DNA of 64,000 nt from Armatimonadetes bacterium 55-13 (GCA_001898035.1 MKRX01000008.1:1-64000); one strand, 5' to 3'; numbered from the stretch's first letter, positions 34,623-44,000 are shown. Notes: generated by a model from the letters alone, not told the origin. Made by a program: numbers and translations.

Positions 34623-35033
34623 ATGGCAAAAATCGTCGCTTACCTGAGCTGTCCCGGCAAGACCCGAGAGGTCATGACTTTCTACAAGGAGTGCCTTGGA
34701 GGAGAACTTGAAATAATGGAAGTGAAGGACACCCCGTCTTGCGAATCCATGCCCAAGGACATGCAGGGTCAGATCATGCACTCCAGCTTGACAAACGGAA
34801 ATCTCCAATTGATGTGTACGGATATGCAGGGACCGGAAGGAGTCACCGTGGGTAGCAACGTTTCCTTAATGCTGGATTGTGATAATGAAGCTCAGATCCG
34901 GGATTGGTACGCAAAGCTCTCCGACGGAGGTTCAGCTAATAGCCCGGTTAGCCCGGCGTTTTGGGGAGGTCTCTTCGGTCATTTGACGGACAAATTCGGA
35001 GTGAATTGGCTGCTCAACTGTACCAATCCCTAA
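34623..35033 (+). CDS. VOC-family (PhnB-like) protein
   Basis: 136 aa. It shows the pattern of PhnB-like glyoxalase-fold proteins: YLSCPGKTREVMTFYKECLGGELEIMEV, then HSSLTNGNLQLMCTDMQG and FWGGLFGHLTDKFGVNWLLN. Candidate metal residues of the fold (H, E) are in part replaced, so catalysis is not certain. GAGAGGAAAAA precedes the ATG. It probably belongs to the ArsR-SRPBCC transcription unit, which closes at the hairpin 35040-35072. Confidence 0.85.
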   Translation: MAKIVAYLSCPGKTREVMTFYKECLGGELEIMEVKDTPSCESMPKDMQGQIMHSSLTNGNLQLMCTDMQGPEGVTVGSNVSLMLDCDNEAQIRDWYAKLSDGGSANSPVSPAFWGGLFGHLTDKFGVNWLLNCTNP

Positions 35034-35039
35034 ACCGTC

Positions 35040-35072
35040 AAATTTGGGCTCCAAAAACTGGGGCCCAAATTT
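35040..35072 (+). terminator. Perfect 10-bp hairpin after the VOC gene
   Basis: AAATTTGGGC (35040-35049) pairs with GCCCAAATTT (35063-35072) around a 13-nt loop, six bases after the VOC stop codon. The A-rich and T-rich stem bases give it terminator character in both directions. Confidence 0.7.
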
Positions 35073-35093
35073 GATGGCTGAAATCGAATGTAC

Positions 35094-35267
35094 ATGGCCC
35101 TGCGTCCGACTCCAGCACCTGGCCGGGTTCTGTGGCCACCAGGAATTCTTGGCGGGATTGCCATCGTCTACACGTTGTTCTTTTGCTTTCTTCGGACGGC
35201 TTTGCTCGGCGCGGTCATAAATGAGGAATGGCAGATTGAAGAAGTGTTGCCGCTGGAAGTCGATTAA
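35094..35267 (+). CDS. Small membrane protein, 57 aa
   Basis: This short frame in the 292-bp gap between the VOC and SRPBCC genes codes for MALRPTPAPGRVLWPPG, one clear membrane segment (ILGGIAIVYTLFFCFL), RTALLGAV and an acidic end (EEWQIEEVLPLEVD). The amphipathic charge pattern and clean TAA stop suggest a real gene. It has no recognised family and only a weak ribosome site. It could be an inner-membrane microprotein. Confidence 0.4.
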   Translation: MALRPTPAPGRVLWPPGILGGIAIVYTLFFCFLRTALLGAVINEEWQIEEVLPLEVD

Positions 35268-35324
35268 TTCCAAAGGAAGAGGGATGGTCTATGAAAGTAA
35301 TCCCCCTTACACTATCACCAAACA

Positions 35325-35813
35325 ATGACGATCGATCACTTTGGATCCATGCCAGCCGGCAAGGTAATTGAAATCGAGAGAGAGTTTCAAGCGCCACGTG
35401 AACTGGTTTTTAGGGCTTGGACGGAAGAGAAACACTTGATGAAATGGCTATGTCCGAAAGACTTTGAGGTTCTCTTCGTGACTATCGATCTCAGGGTAGG
35501 TGGAAGCTGGCGTTCGGGTATGAAGTCTCCCCTCGGCGTCACGTACGTGATGCGGGGCATCTACATCGAAATCGCTTATCCACAGCGACTCGTTTTCACG
35601 CACCAGTGGGAAGACAATACACAGCCCGGTCACGAGCCTGGACACGAAACGCTGATCAATGTGACCCTTGCTGACCTTGGCGAAAGAACAAAGATGCGAT
35701 TCAAGGTCTCCGGCCTTACGACGGATGAGTCTCGAGACGGTCAAGCTCAAGGATGGAGCGAGGCATTTGGAAATCTCGAGGCCTCCCTTCTACGTGAGCA
35801 AGAACTAAGATGA
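35325..35813 (+). CDS. SRPBCC (AHSA1-like) domain protein
   Basis: 162 aa. Motifs as in the family: IEREFQAPRELVFRAWTEEKHLMKWLCP, LRVGGSWRSGMKSPLG, GIYIEIAYPQRLVFTHQWED and the last helix AQGWSEAFGNLEASL. It is closer to the second-half AHSA1 type with a GHEPGHET insertion. It overlaps the YdeI-like gene by 4 bp (ATGA), so the two are co-translated. Confidence 0.85.
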   Translation: MTIDHFGSMPAGKVIEIEREFQAPRELVFRAWTEEKHLMKWLCPKDFEVLFVTIDLRVGGSWRSGMKSPLGVTYVMRGIYIEIAYPQRLVFTHQWEDNTQPGHEPGHETLINVTLADLGERTKMRFKVSGLTTDESRDGQAQGWSEAFGNLEASLLREQELR

Positions 35814-36259
35814 AGAAATTTAGGGCCACCCTAGACCTTCACGGTAAGTCTGCCACTGGGATATCCGTACCGGAATCGGTCGTTGTTGCGCTAGGAAAGG
35901 GCAAGCGTCCCAAGGTGACGGTGACAATCAACGGTTACTCTTACCGAACAACGGTCGCTCCGATGGGTGGGGAATACCTCATTCCTGTGAGCGCTGAAGT
36001 GAGAGAAAAAGCAAGGATTACGGCGGGCCAGAGACTGGAAGTTGAACTCGCTTTGGACGATGCCCCACGAAAGGTCGAGGTTCCAGACGATTTCCAGCAT
36101 GCTCTGGACGCCAACGTCCAAGCTCAGAAGTGCTTTGAGAATCTCTCTTACAGCAATAAGCGAAAATTCGTGCTCAACGTCGAGGGAGCCAAGTCGGCTG
36201 AAACTCGCGCCAGGAGAATCGAAAAGTTCGTAGAGCAACTGGCCAACGGGAAGATTTAA
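35810..36259 (+). CDS. YdeI/OmdA-like protein with DUF1905 domain
   Basis: 149 aa. Residues about 1-90 form the DUF1905 barrel (FRATLDLHG, TGISVPESVVVALG, VTVTINGYSYRTTVAPMGG, LPVS-like ISVS strand and EVELALDD). Residues about 95-149 are the OmdA/YdeI helical tail (PDDFQHALDANVQAQKCFENLSYSNKRKF, then ETRARRIEKFVEQLANGK). Related proteins include the bacteriocin-protection protein family, but the role is not proven. It is coupled to the SRPBCC gene. Confidence 0.82.
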   Translation: MKKFRATLDLHGKSATGISVPESVVVALGKGKRPKVTVTINGYSYRTTVAPMGGEYLIPVSAEVREKARITAGQRLEVELALDDAPRKVEVPDDFQHALDANVQAQKCFENLSYSNKRKFVLNVEGAKSAETRARRIEKFVEQLANGKI

Positions 36260-36317
36260 CGTGGAGTTACACCAACTTGATGGTCCCGAACTGATTCGGG
36301 ACCAAGAAACCTGTCCA

Positions 36318-36764
36318 TTACCACCAAAGCTTGGTGTAATTAGACTTAAGATACGACCAGGTTCCGGTAGAAGATCCATAGCCGTGATCGTTCAAAGTGA
36401 TGAGGTAGGGGCGTCCTGCCGTAAGGCCACCAATCGTCAACGTTTGAGGGCCTGGGCTCGAAGATGTGCCATAGACGGTGATATCACCACTATTGTAAAC
36501 GAGGGTGCCTGTTCCTCCCCCGCTCATATCGAATACCTTGACGTTCCAAGCGTTCACCCCGATGTCGGGACTGCTATAGCCTGTCCAGTCCAGTTGAACG
36601 CTGCTTCCCGACGGCGAAAAATTATAGCCACGCAATTGAATGTAAGAACCGTTAAAGGCAATGACCGAAGCGAGGTTGTTCCACGTATGACTGTAAGTGT
36701 AGGCATAAGCTGAAACCGCGACGACCAATCCAGTGACCAACGCGCTCATTTTGGTAAGTCTCAT
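36318..36764 (-). CDS. Secreted hypothetical beta-rich protein
   Basis: 148 aa with a signal peptide (MRLTKMSALVTGLVVAVSAYA). The mature chain is rich in Tyr, Ser, Gly and Thr (GYNFSPSGSSVQLDWTGYSS, GTGTLVYNSGDITVYGTS) and looks like a beta-sandwich. It ends LKSNYTKLWW. GGAGG lies eight bases before the ATG. It is probably exported and perhaps surface-exposed. No family is recognised. Confidence 0.6.
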   Translation of the reverse strand: MRLTKMSALVTGLVVAVSAYAYTYSHTWNNLASVIAFNGSYIQLRGYNFSPSGSSVQLDWTGYSSPDIGVNAWNVKVFDMSGGGTGTLVYNSGDITVYGTSSSPGPQTLTIGGLTAGRPYLITLNDHGYGSSTGTWSYLKSNYTKLWW

Positions 36765-36872
36765 AATCCCTCCAGGACTCGGTAAAAAGTCCCAATAACA
36801 GGGTAATCCATATTGAGTAAATGAGTACTAAAAATAAACGAACTGACGATAAATTTCTGAGAGCTACTGACT

Positions 36873-38126
36873 ATGCCAGCACATCACAACCCAGAAAGGA
36901 TTAGAGCCACCATTGACGATGTCTTTCGTGAGGAAGGACGGCGAGTCTTTGCAACGCTTATTCGTGTCCTTGGCGACTTTGACCTTGCCGAAGACGCGCT
37001 ACACGATGCGTTTGCGGCAGCCCTAGATCAGTGGCCGCGAGATGGCGTTCCCTCAAACCCACGCGCATGGCTTGTTTCGGCCGGACGCTTTAAGGCTATC
37101 GACAATATGCGTCGTCGCGCCCGTTTCGATGCGTCTCTGGCAACGATCGCGGAAAGGATCGAGAATGAGGCAAGAGATGTGGCAGGAAAAGAAGATGAGG
37201 CCGTAAAAGATGACCAACTTCGTCTCATATTCACATGTTGCCACCCAGCTCTGAACGCCGAAGCTCGAGTCGCTCTCACCCTGCGCGAAGTTTGCGGACT
37301 GACTACGGAGGAAATAGCCAGGGCCTTTCTCTCTTCGGCGCCTACCGTCGCCCAACGTATCGTAAGAGCAAAGGCAAAGATCCGAGACGCGAAAATCCCT
37401 TACCAAGTGCCTGAGCCTGAAGATATCCCAGAGCGTTTGGATACCGTGCTTCAAGTGATCTATCTGGTCTTTAACGAGGGGTATTACGCATCCTCGGGGG
37501 AGAGTCTGACGCGTGCGGACCTTTCGGGGGAAGCAATTCGCCTTGGATACTTGATCCTAGATTTATTGCCAGATCCTGAAGCCGCCGGTCTTCTTGGGCT
37601 CATGCTTATCCAAGAGTCGAGGAGGGCCGCTCGCAGCACCCTTACCGGGGAAGTGATCCTTCTTGAGGATCAAGACCGAGGTCTTTGGAATCGAGAACTC
37701 ATTGCGCGAGGCATCAAACTGGTTGAGCAAGCCTTGGTTTCAAGAAGATTTGGCCCGTATACACTTCAAGGAGCCATTGCTGCCGTCCATGCGGAAGCGC
37801 CAAGTTCGGACGAAACAGACTGGCGTCAGATCGTCGGCCTTTATGATGTATTGATGAGAGCGAATCCATCGCCGGTTGTGGAACTCAATCGCGCGGTTGC
37901 GATCGCGATGCGAGACGACCCAGCCTCTGGTCTTAAATTGATCGATCAGATATTGGATCGGGGAGCGCTGTGCGATTACCATCTTGCACACGCGGCCCGC
38001 GCCGATCTCTGTAGAAGATTGGGCAGGACTGAGGAAGCTGTATACAGTTACCGTCGGGCTCTTGAACTCGCTCAGCAGGAACCTGAAAAGCGGTTTCTTG
38101 AAGGTCGACTGGCCGAGCTCGAATAA
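36873..38126 (+). CDS. ECF42-type RNA polymerase sigma factor with TPR-like (DUF6596) tail
   Basis: 417 aa. Sigma region 2 is at about 18-90 (VLGDFDLAEDALHDAFAAALDQWP, NPRAWLVSAGRFKAIDNMRRR) and region 4 at about 130-180 (LTLREVCGLTTEEIARAFLSSAPTVAQRIVRAKAKI). The 230-residue C-terminal extension has FNEGYYASSG and repeats such as RADLCRRLGRTEEAVYSYRRALELA. This is the ECF42 group, which has no anti-sigma factor and whose genes are usually next to DGPF genes; two such genes follow here. The extension is thought to control activity. Confidence 0.9.
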   Translation: MPAHHNPERIRATIDDVFREEGRRVFATLIRVLGDFDLAEDALHDAFAAALDQWPRDGVPSNPRAWLVSAGRFKAIDNMRRRARFDASLATIAERIENEARDVAGKEDEAVKDDQLRLIFTCCHPALNAEARVALTLREVCGLTTEEIARAFLSSAPTVAQRIVRAKAKIRDAKIPYQVPEPEDIPERLDTVLQVIYLVFNEGYYASSGESLTRADLSGEAIRLGYLILDLLPDPEAAGLLGLMLIQESRRAARSTLTGEVILLEDQDRGLWNRELIARGIKLVEQALVSRRFGPYTLQGAIAAVHAEAPSSDETDWRQIVGLYDVLMRANPSPVVELNRAVAIAMRDDPASGLKLIDQILDRGALCDYHLAHAARADLCRRLGRTEEAVYSYRRALELAQQEPEKRFLEGRLAELE

Positions 38127-38239
38127 TTTCTTTTCGATTTTTTTCGATTTGTCGATCCCATTTAGATGGATCCGACTACCTAGTGAAATCGAAGTCGAAA
38201 CGTCTCCCAAGAAGGGCACGACGACAAAGGAGAAAAGAA

Positions 38240-38647
38240 ATGAGATTCATGATGCTTGTCTATCCGGATCACCGCGCTGAAGCTGGAGAGATGCCGGGGG
38301 CTGAACTTGTTACCGAGATGATGAGATTTAACGAAGAACTGGCAAAGGCAGGCGCCCTGCACGCACTTGACGGACTTCATCCCACATCAAAAGGCGCGCG
38401 AATTACCTATCCTAACCGGGTTCCCAAGGTAGTTGACGGTCCCTTCACGGAATCGAAAGAAGTGTTGGGTGGCTTTTGGATCATTGATGTGGCTTCAAAA
38501 GAGGAAGCAATTGAATGGGCGAAGAAGGTGCCGAATGACGGGACGGGAATGATCGAAGTCCGACAGGTTTATGAAATGAATGACTTTCCTCAGGATGTTC
38601 AAAGAGCCGCTGAGAGCGACATCGTCCGCGAGGCCATCACTAAGTAG
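38240..38647 (+). CDS. YCII/DGPF-domain protein next to the ECF42 sigma factor
   Basis: 135 aa from the ATG at 38240, preceded by AAAGGAGAAAA; an upstream in-frame ATG would add a very basic leader without a ribosome site. It has the motifs MRFMMLVYPD, LHALDGLHPTSKGARI, VDGPFTESKEVLGGFWI and IEVRQVYEM. It is 113 bp downstream of the sigma gene and is the likely main target or partner, as in other ECF42 loci. Confidence 0.88.
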   Translation: MRFMMLVYPDHRAEAGEMPGAELVTEMMRFNEELAKAGALHALDGLHPTSKGARITYPNRVPKVVDGPFTESKEVLGGFWIIDVASKEEAIEWAKKVPNDGTGMIEVRQVYEMNDFPQDVQRAAESDIVREAITK

Positions 38648-38677
38648 CCCACTGCGGCTAGAGGAGGAACCAATCAA

Positions 38678-39070
38678 ATGAGATTTGTCTGTTTAGGCTA
38701 TATCGATGAAGAGGTCTGGGCGTCCATGTCGGAAGCCGACGCCAACGACTTCATTGATCGTTGTTTTACGTACGATGACGAGTTGCGCCGTCATGGCCAT
38801 ATGGTAGGAGGCGAAGCTCTCCAGGGACCGCGTTCGGGAGTTACCGTCAGGAAGAAGGATGGGAAGGCATATAAGACCGATGGTCCGTATGCGGAGACGA
38901 AAGAGTATCTCGGCGGAATTATGTTTCTTGAAGCCAATGACCTTGACCACGCGGTCGAATTAATGGCCAAACATCCTGGAGTCTTTGAAAGAGGCTGCTT
39001 TGAGATTCGACCAGCGGCAGACCTGACTGAAATGATCGAGCTAAGTGAAAAAAGACGAGGCAAGGTCTAG
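38678..39070 (+). CDS. YCII/DGPF-domain protein (DGPY variant)
   Basis: 130 aa. RBS AGAGGAGG is 9 bp before the ATG. The motif reads TDGPYAETKEYLGGI, so the last residue of DGPF is Tyr. The other family strands (MRFVCLGYIDEE, LQGPRSGVTVRKKDGK, FEIRPA) are intact. It follows the previous DGPF gene by 30 bp and should share its mRNA. Confidence 0.88.
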   Translation: MRFVCLGYIDEEVWASMSEADANDFIDRCFTYDDELRRHGHMVGGEALQGPRSGVTVRKKDGKAYKTDGPYAETKEYLGGIMFLEANDLDHAVELMAKHPGVFERGCFEIRPAADLTEMIELSEKRRGKV

Positions 39071-39116
39071 GCGGTCTACCGGTCCTCCCCTTCTTTCGAG
39101 ATCACAAATACTTTGG

Positions 39117-39608
39117 ATGAATGAGCACATGAACGAACTGATCGAAAAGACGAAAAATGAGTTTCTCTATGCAAAATCTAGAATGGAGAAACTACTTGCT
39201 GAAACGCCCGAGGAACGCCTGAATTGGAGCCCAGCACCATCTGCGCGAACTCCACTAGAGTTGGTTGGTCACACCGCTTGGGCTGTCAAGTCAATCCACG
39301 AAACTCTCAAAGGAAACACCTTTGCCATCAAGACTCCGCTAGAAGCCGATGCTATCTTCCGCAAGGAAGAGACTGAGTTCAAGACGCGAGAACGGGTTCT
39401 GGACCTCTTGAATCAGAACGGCAATGATTTCATCTCCTGGCTAGATGAAGTAGAGCCTGATAGCTTCGACACTATGGTTAAGTTGCCGTTTGACTTGGGA
39501 CATGCACCCCTCGGAATAGCGATTGGGTTCATTTCCATGCACACCAACCACCACTGTGCTCAGTTGGAGTACTTGCAGACTGTCTACGGCGATCGAGTCT
39601 GGCACTAG
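39117..39608 (+). CDS. DinB-family protein
   Basis: About 163 aa from the ATG at 39117 (or 39129). The His of the metal site are in ELVGHTAWAVKSIH and MHTNHHCAQLEYLQTVYGD, with HxxxH spacing. It is the last gene of the ECF42-DGPF-DGPF-DinB row and may be under the same sigma factor. It is cytoplasmic; the substrate is unknown. Confidence 0.78.
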   Translation: MNEHMNELIEKTKNEFLYAKSRMEKLLAETPEERLNWSPAPSARTPLELVGHTAWAVKSIHETLKGNTFAIKTPLEADAIFRKEETEFKTRERVLDLLNQNGNDFISWLDEVEPDSFDTMVKLPFDLGHAPLGIAIGFISMHTNHHCAQLEYLQTVYGDRVWH

Positions 39609-39639
39609 AAGGAGCCGTCATATCGATGGACTCAACGGA

Positions 39640-40743
39640 CTAATGATGAGGGAAGATTTGAAAGCGCCCTTCGCGATCAGAGATAAAGAGAAGGGCGTTT
39701 TCATCCGATGAAAGGAGCCGAACTTCATCGGCGATCTTTTGATACACCCGTGGCTCGGGATACGGAGGAACGCCTATGGTTTTCTCCGCCCAAACGTCGA
39801 AGTCGAGGCGAGACTCGCCTTCAAGTCCGGGTTCCAATGCGACTTTGATGCTTGGAACCCGCAACTTCATTCTGTCGGCTCCATCGCGACTCAAGACGAC
39901 GGCGCCTTGGCGAGATCTTCCGGTGTAGAGCGCGAACGAGGGGTAATCGTCCCATCGGTTGACAAAATTAAGGACTGGAAGCAACCCCACTATACTAATC
40001 ACCGCCCACTCGAGCCAGGAACCCCGTGTTACCCTGACATTGAGTTGCCGATTGCGACCAAAGATGACAATGGCCATCGCGATCATCGCCAAGTTCCATG
40101 GCCAAACGACCGCGTTAGTATTGAGGCCAATTGGCCCGAGCACCAAAAGGATCGCGGAGTGAGTGATCACGACAGCAGCCAAGGCAATAGTCCGAGACCG
40201 ACGCCAAAAGAGGGCCAAGGCGGAGAGTGCCTCAAAACAGCCGACCACCCAACCAAATGAGAGGTACGACTCGGGAACAGTGGGAAAGAACGGAGAAAGT
40301 AGTTTTGGAAACACCACGTGGACAAAGATCGGATTGATTTTGTGAATGCCACTCCAAAAGTAGACGGCAGAGAGCACGAATCCACAGATGGCCAGTGCCC
40401 GCTCGGGCGCTTTTTTCGCACAGGTGATGACGGTTAACATCGTCAGGTACTGAAAAACCCATGGTTGGAATCGATTGATATCGAAAACAATAAGGATGAC
40501 TACCGAGCAAATGCAAACAAGCTCAGATTGATTTGGACCGAAGAAAAGTCCCCAGCAGGCTCCCCCAATGCCGAGAGTAACCAACAGCAAAGTAAGCCAA
40601 TTGGGAAGCTGTGGCAAGGGTAGCACCGGCACGGCGGGAAAGCCGTGATCTGCTATCCAGAGCTTGGGACAAACTCCCATACCGGACAGAAGTGCAAGAC
40701 AAGTGATGCGGCGCAAGATATTGACTCGTTGGGCAGCATCCAC
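39640..40743 (-). CDS. Multi-pass membrane protein (HTTM/DoxX-like)
   Basis: 367 aa with about eight membrane segments in the first 260 residues (LTLLLVTLGIGGACWGLFF, VCICSVVILIVFDI, YLTMLTVITCAK, ICGFVLSAVYFWSGIHKINP, VVGCFEALSALALFW and others). The soluble tail of about 100 residues is polar. The FWSGIHKINPIFV stretch resembles the HTTM/DoxX-type sequence YxxSGxxKL. No enzyme function can be claimed. It is convergent with the DinB gene and divergent from the next. Confidence 0.6.
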   Translation of the reverse strand: MDAAQRVNILRRITCLALLSGMGVCPKLWIADHGFPAVPVLPLPQLPNWLTLLLVTLGIGGACWGLFFGPNQSELVCICSVVILIVFDINRFQPWVFQYLTMLTVITCAKKAPERALAICGFVLSAVYFWSGIHKINPIFVHVVFPKLLSPFFPTVPESYLSFGWVVGCFEALSALALFWRRSRTIALAAVVITHSAILLVLGPIGLNTNAVVWPWNLAMIAMAIVIFGRNRQLNVRVTRGSWLEWAVISIVGLLPVLNFVNRWDDYPSFALYTGRSRQGAVVLSRDGADRMKLRVPSIKVALEPGLEGESRLDFDVWAEKTIGVPPYPEPRVYQKIADEVRLLSSDENALLFISDREGRFQIFPHH

Positions 40744-40819
40744 CTTGCCATCTTATCTAGATTAGAGATCGTTGACTAGATGTAGCCAAGGGCTCTTTGA
40801 GCGCGTCAAATCGATTGCG

Positions 40820-42388
40820 ATGAGATGGCTATTGATTGGTTTGGTTCTGTCGACATGCGCGGTTGGAGTTTCGCCCGCTCAAGTTGCACCCAGGTCGGCC
40901 CCGGTACTTCAGAGTCTGGATTCCTCTGTCATCAATGGTTATCTCGTCGTAGTAGGGAAGATAGAAAGTTGCAAGGACGACTGGGTAACCATTGCCGTCG
41001 AAGAAACAATCAAAGGCGAGGCCCAACCGAAAATAGAATCACGCCTCAATAATGGCGACGGATGGCGCGGGCGGGATTGGCAAGCACAAGGCGCTCGCCT
41101 CCTGATAAGTTTTCAAAGGGATCGCACGGCGATAATCGACTTAAGCTCGAAAGATATTTCAGTCTTCAGAGCGAACCTTTCGGTCGTGAAAAATGCCAAT
41201 CAGGTGCTGGATGCGGCGAGGCAAATTGCGAAGGACAACCGCGGGAGGTATGGCATAGCCGAGTTCGCGATGACGGTTGCAGCCTCCGTTCTGACGGGAA
41301 CGCCGCAGGATCCCAATCGCAATTGGTGGGCCGGTGAACCTACCGTTCAAGTCCCTGTCGATCAAAATTTGGCGGCCTGGGCCGAAAAGGCTGTGTCATC
41401 TGTTACACCACGAGATCGAGTGAACGCTGCGCGGGCTCTGACTAACTTCCGAACGGCTTCGAATGAATTTTTGCTTCGGAAATTGCTAAAGGATCCCTTC
41501 CAAGAATCTTTCGAGTGGTCGGCAGGGTTGAGGATTCGTAGACGCATTAATTTCCCAGTTCGGGCGGCCGCGTTTCAAGTGTTGAAAATGGACTGGCAGA
41601 TATCCGTGGATCAACCGGTTACTACTATTCCTCCGCCCGATCAAGATTGGGACGTGTCGCTTGATCTCGGCGGTAAAGATTTCGGCGCGGAGCGGTCTAT
41701 GGATCTAGATACCTCCCGAACGCTGATTGACTTAACGTTGGTGGGTTCGAAGTTGAATGAGACCGTTTGGGACCAAGTTCTCGGACTAGAAGAGCTTGAA
41801 AACCTCTACCTGGGAGGGAGCAATGTGACAGATAAAGACCTGGCGCACCTGACTGCCCTGAAAAGTCTCCGGTGTCTAGATGTGTCGAATTCCCGCGTGA
41901 CTTCGCAGGCGCTCTTGGCGTTCAAGGATCATCGAAATATTAAGGTGGTTTATCTGGATGCAGGAATCCCAGATGCGGCTTTGTTGAAGCTGAAGGGAGA
42001 GCTTCCGCGAATAAAACTGATTCGAGATCCGGTGGCGATCCTGAATCCATTCCTTTTAAAGCGTATTGACATTAACCCTTCTCGCACACGTTCGCTTTTT
42101 CAGCCCGTCGGTATCTTCTATCGCGCAGCAGTTGGGATGAGATCGAGCATTCTTCTCGTGCCAACCAAGGATCTGGCTGCCCTTGAGGATCGATTCAAGT
42201 CAAAACTTCCATCTCTAGGATGGGTTGCCAGGGGTAATGGCTGGGATGGCCCAATTCCGCCGGTGGCCAAGGAGCTCCAGAGTTCGTTGAGAGACCGAAT
42301 CGAAGTTGACTCCCGCAACTGGTTCAACGTGGAGACTCCTCCGGGCTACAGCCGAATCTTTGTTCTCCAGACCTTTTTTCCTCATTAA
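40820..42388 (+). CDS. Secreted protein with leucine-rich-repeat-like segment
   Basis: About 522 aa from the ATG at 40820, chosen because the signal peptide follows (MRWLLIGLVLSTCAVGVSPAQ). Residues about 295-395 carry LRR-like units: LIDLTLVGSKLNETVWDQV, LENLYLGGSNVTDKDLAHLTALKSL and LDVSNSRVTSQALLAF. The first 130 residues are beta-rich (YLVVVGKIESCKDDWVTIAVEE). It is probably periplasmic or secreted; the binding partner is unknown. Confidence 0.65.
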   Translation: MRWLLIGLVLSTCAVGVSPAQVAPRSAPVLQSLDSSVINGYLVVVGKIESCKDDWVTIAVEETIKGEAQPKIESRLNNGDGWRGRDWQAQGARLLISFQRDRTAIIDLSSKDISVFRANLSVVKNANQVLDAARQIAKDNRGRYGIAEFAMTVAASVLTGTPQDPNRNWWAGEPTVQVPVDQNLAAWAEKAVSSVTPRDRVNAARALTNFRTASNEFLLRKLLKDPFQESFEWSAGLRIRRRINFPVRAAAFQVLKMDWQISVDQPVTTIPPPDQDWDVSLDLGGKDFGAERSMDLDTSRTLIDLTLVGSKLNETVWDQVLGLEELENLYLGGSNVTDKDLAHLTALKSLRCLDVSNSRVTSQALLAFKDHRNIKVVYLDAGIPDAALLKLKGELPRIKLIRDPVAILNPFLLKRIDINPSRTRSLFQPVGIFYRAAVGMRSSILLVPTKDLAALEDRFKSKLPSLGWVARGNGWDGPIPPVAKELQSSLRDRIEVDSRNWFNVETPPGYSRIFVLQTFFPH

Positions 42389-42428
42389 CTTTAGCGGGAA
42401 GGTAGCCTTGTCCGCCGTGGGACATGAT

Positions 42429-43613
42429 GTGCCAAAGCCTCGCCTGTTTCGCCCCATGGTGGCTCGAGATTCAAATGAGTCGCATCGCGCGGCGACTCCA
42501 TTGGAACTGTTTACCGACCTTTGCTTTGTGGTTGCGGTAGCCCAGGCCGCCGCTGAGTTTCACCACGCCGTCGCTGCAAATCACGCCGCTGCCGGGGTCA
42601 TTTCCTTCGTGATGGTCTTCTTTGCCATATGGTGGGCATGGCTAAATTTCTCGTGGTTTGCCTCCGCATATGACAATGACGACGTTCCATATCGATTATT
42701 GACAATCCTGCAGATCGTGGGTGTGCTCATCCTGGCGGCGGGAATTCATCGGATGTATGCGGGTGACTTTCTGCTGGGGGTCGCTGGATACGTCATCATG
42801 CGGGTCGCATTGGTGATTCAATGGCTCAGGGCGGCTTCTCAAGACCCGGCAAGAAGCCGCACCTGCCGTCTCTACGCCTTGGGCATCGTATTGGTCCAAA
42901 TTCTCTGGGTGCTCTATTTGTGGTGTCCTCCAACGCTCAAGGTGCCACTGTTCTTCACGTTTGTGCTCGCTGAATTTATGGTGCCAGTTGTTGCTGAACG
43001 AGCAGGCCGTACCACATGGCATCCTCATCACATTGCTGAACGATATGGACTGTTTTTTATCATCGTTCTGGGCGAGAGCATTCTTTCCGTGACGCTGGCC
43101 TTTCAAGGGATGCTGAACGAGAATCGATTTCAGTATCAGGCGATGTGTGTAGTAGTAGGTGGCATCTTGACCATCTTCAGCATGTGGTGGCTCTACTTCT
43201 CTAGAAATGCGGCCCTTGCGCTCGAGAGAGTTCTCAACGGAGAGAGCTTGAATGGCGCTTACGTCTGGGGGTTTGGACACTACTTTGTCTTTGCTGCCGG
43301 AGCCGCGTTAGGAGGTGGACTGGCATCTCGCGTTGACTACTGGACAAATCGCGAGCCCATTTCAGCCCTCGCTAGTGGAGTGACAGTGACGGTTCCGGTC
43401 GCCGTCCTAATCGCCGCGCTGTGGTTCGTTCAACTCCGTCCGCATGACTGCACAATTCGAACCTTTGGACCATTCGCAAGTGCGGTAGGATTGGTTCTGC
43501 TGTCCACATTTAGCCCAGCCCCAGAAGTCCTGACGGGGATCATTTGTGTGGCGCTTCTCGTCATCGAACTGAGGATGGAGAGTCGCAATCATCTAAAGCA
43601 CGTCCATGGATAG
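42429..43613 (+). CDS. Low-temperature-requirement A (LtrA) family membrane protein
   Basis: About 394 aa. The family N-terminus is clear: RAATPLELFTDLCFVVAVAQAA, followed by about ten membrane segments and the mid-protein motif HHIAERYGLFFIIVLGESIL. The start is most likely GTG 42429 or ATG 42456, because codons further upstream lie inside the preceding gene. Family members are linked to cold growth in Listeria; the transported or bound molecule is unknown. Confidence 0.88.
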   Translation: MPKPRLFRPMVARDSNESHRAATPLELFTDLCFVVAVAQAAAEFHHAVAANHAAAGVISFVMVFFAIWWAWLNFSWFASAYDNDDVPYRLLTILQIVGVLILAAGIHRMYAGDFLLGVAGYVIMRVALVIQWLRAASQDPARSRTCRLYALGIVLVQILWVLYLWCPPTLKVPLFFTFVLAEFMVPVVAERAGRTTWHPHHIAERYGLFFIIVLGESILSVTLAFQGMLNENRFQYQAMCVVVGGILTIFSMWWLYFSRNAALALERVLNGESLNGAYVWGFGHYFVFAAGAALGGGLASRVDYWTNREPISALASGVTVTVPVAVLIAALWFVQLRPHDCTIRTFGPFASAVGLVLLSTFSPAPEVLTGIICVALLVIELRMESRNHLKHVHG

Positions 43614-43646
43614 GTTGCGAACTTCAGTCAAAATGACGCTAACGCT

Positions 43647-44000
43647 ATGAAATACATGCTTCTGATCTACGGCGATGAGAATGTGCTGACTCAAGACGAA
43701 CGCGAGGCCTGTTACTTGGAATCTTCCAAAGTGGCAGAATCGTTTGCCGAAGGTGGCCACTACCTGGGCGCTTCGCCTTTGCAGTCTGTGACAACTGCGT
43801 CTAGCGTTCGCATCCGAGACGGAAGAGCGCTTGTAACAGACGGACCGTTTGCCGAGACTCATGAGCAGTTGGGCGGATATTTCTTAATCGATGCTCCAGA
43901 TATGGACAAAGCCGTAGAACTGGCTCAGCAAATACCTGGAGCCCGCTGGGGCACGGTAGAAGTTCGTCCGATCGTCGAACTAACCACACTTCCAGAGTAA
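43647..44000 (+). CDS. YCII/DGPF-domain protein
   Basis: 117 aa, a compact member: [50 protein letters not shown] and VEVRPIVEL. It is 33 bp after the LtrA gene. A long hairpin (44054-44084) separates it from the GyrI-like gene downstream. It is the fourth DGPF gene of the window. Confidence 0.88.
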   Translation: MKYMLLIYGDENVLTQDEREACYLESSKVAESFAEGGHYLGASPLQSVTTASSVRIRDGRALVTDGPFAETHEQLGGYFLIDAPDMDKAVELAQQIPGARWGTVEVRPIVELTTLPE

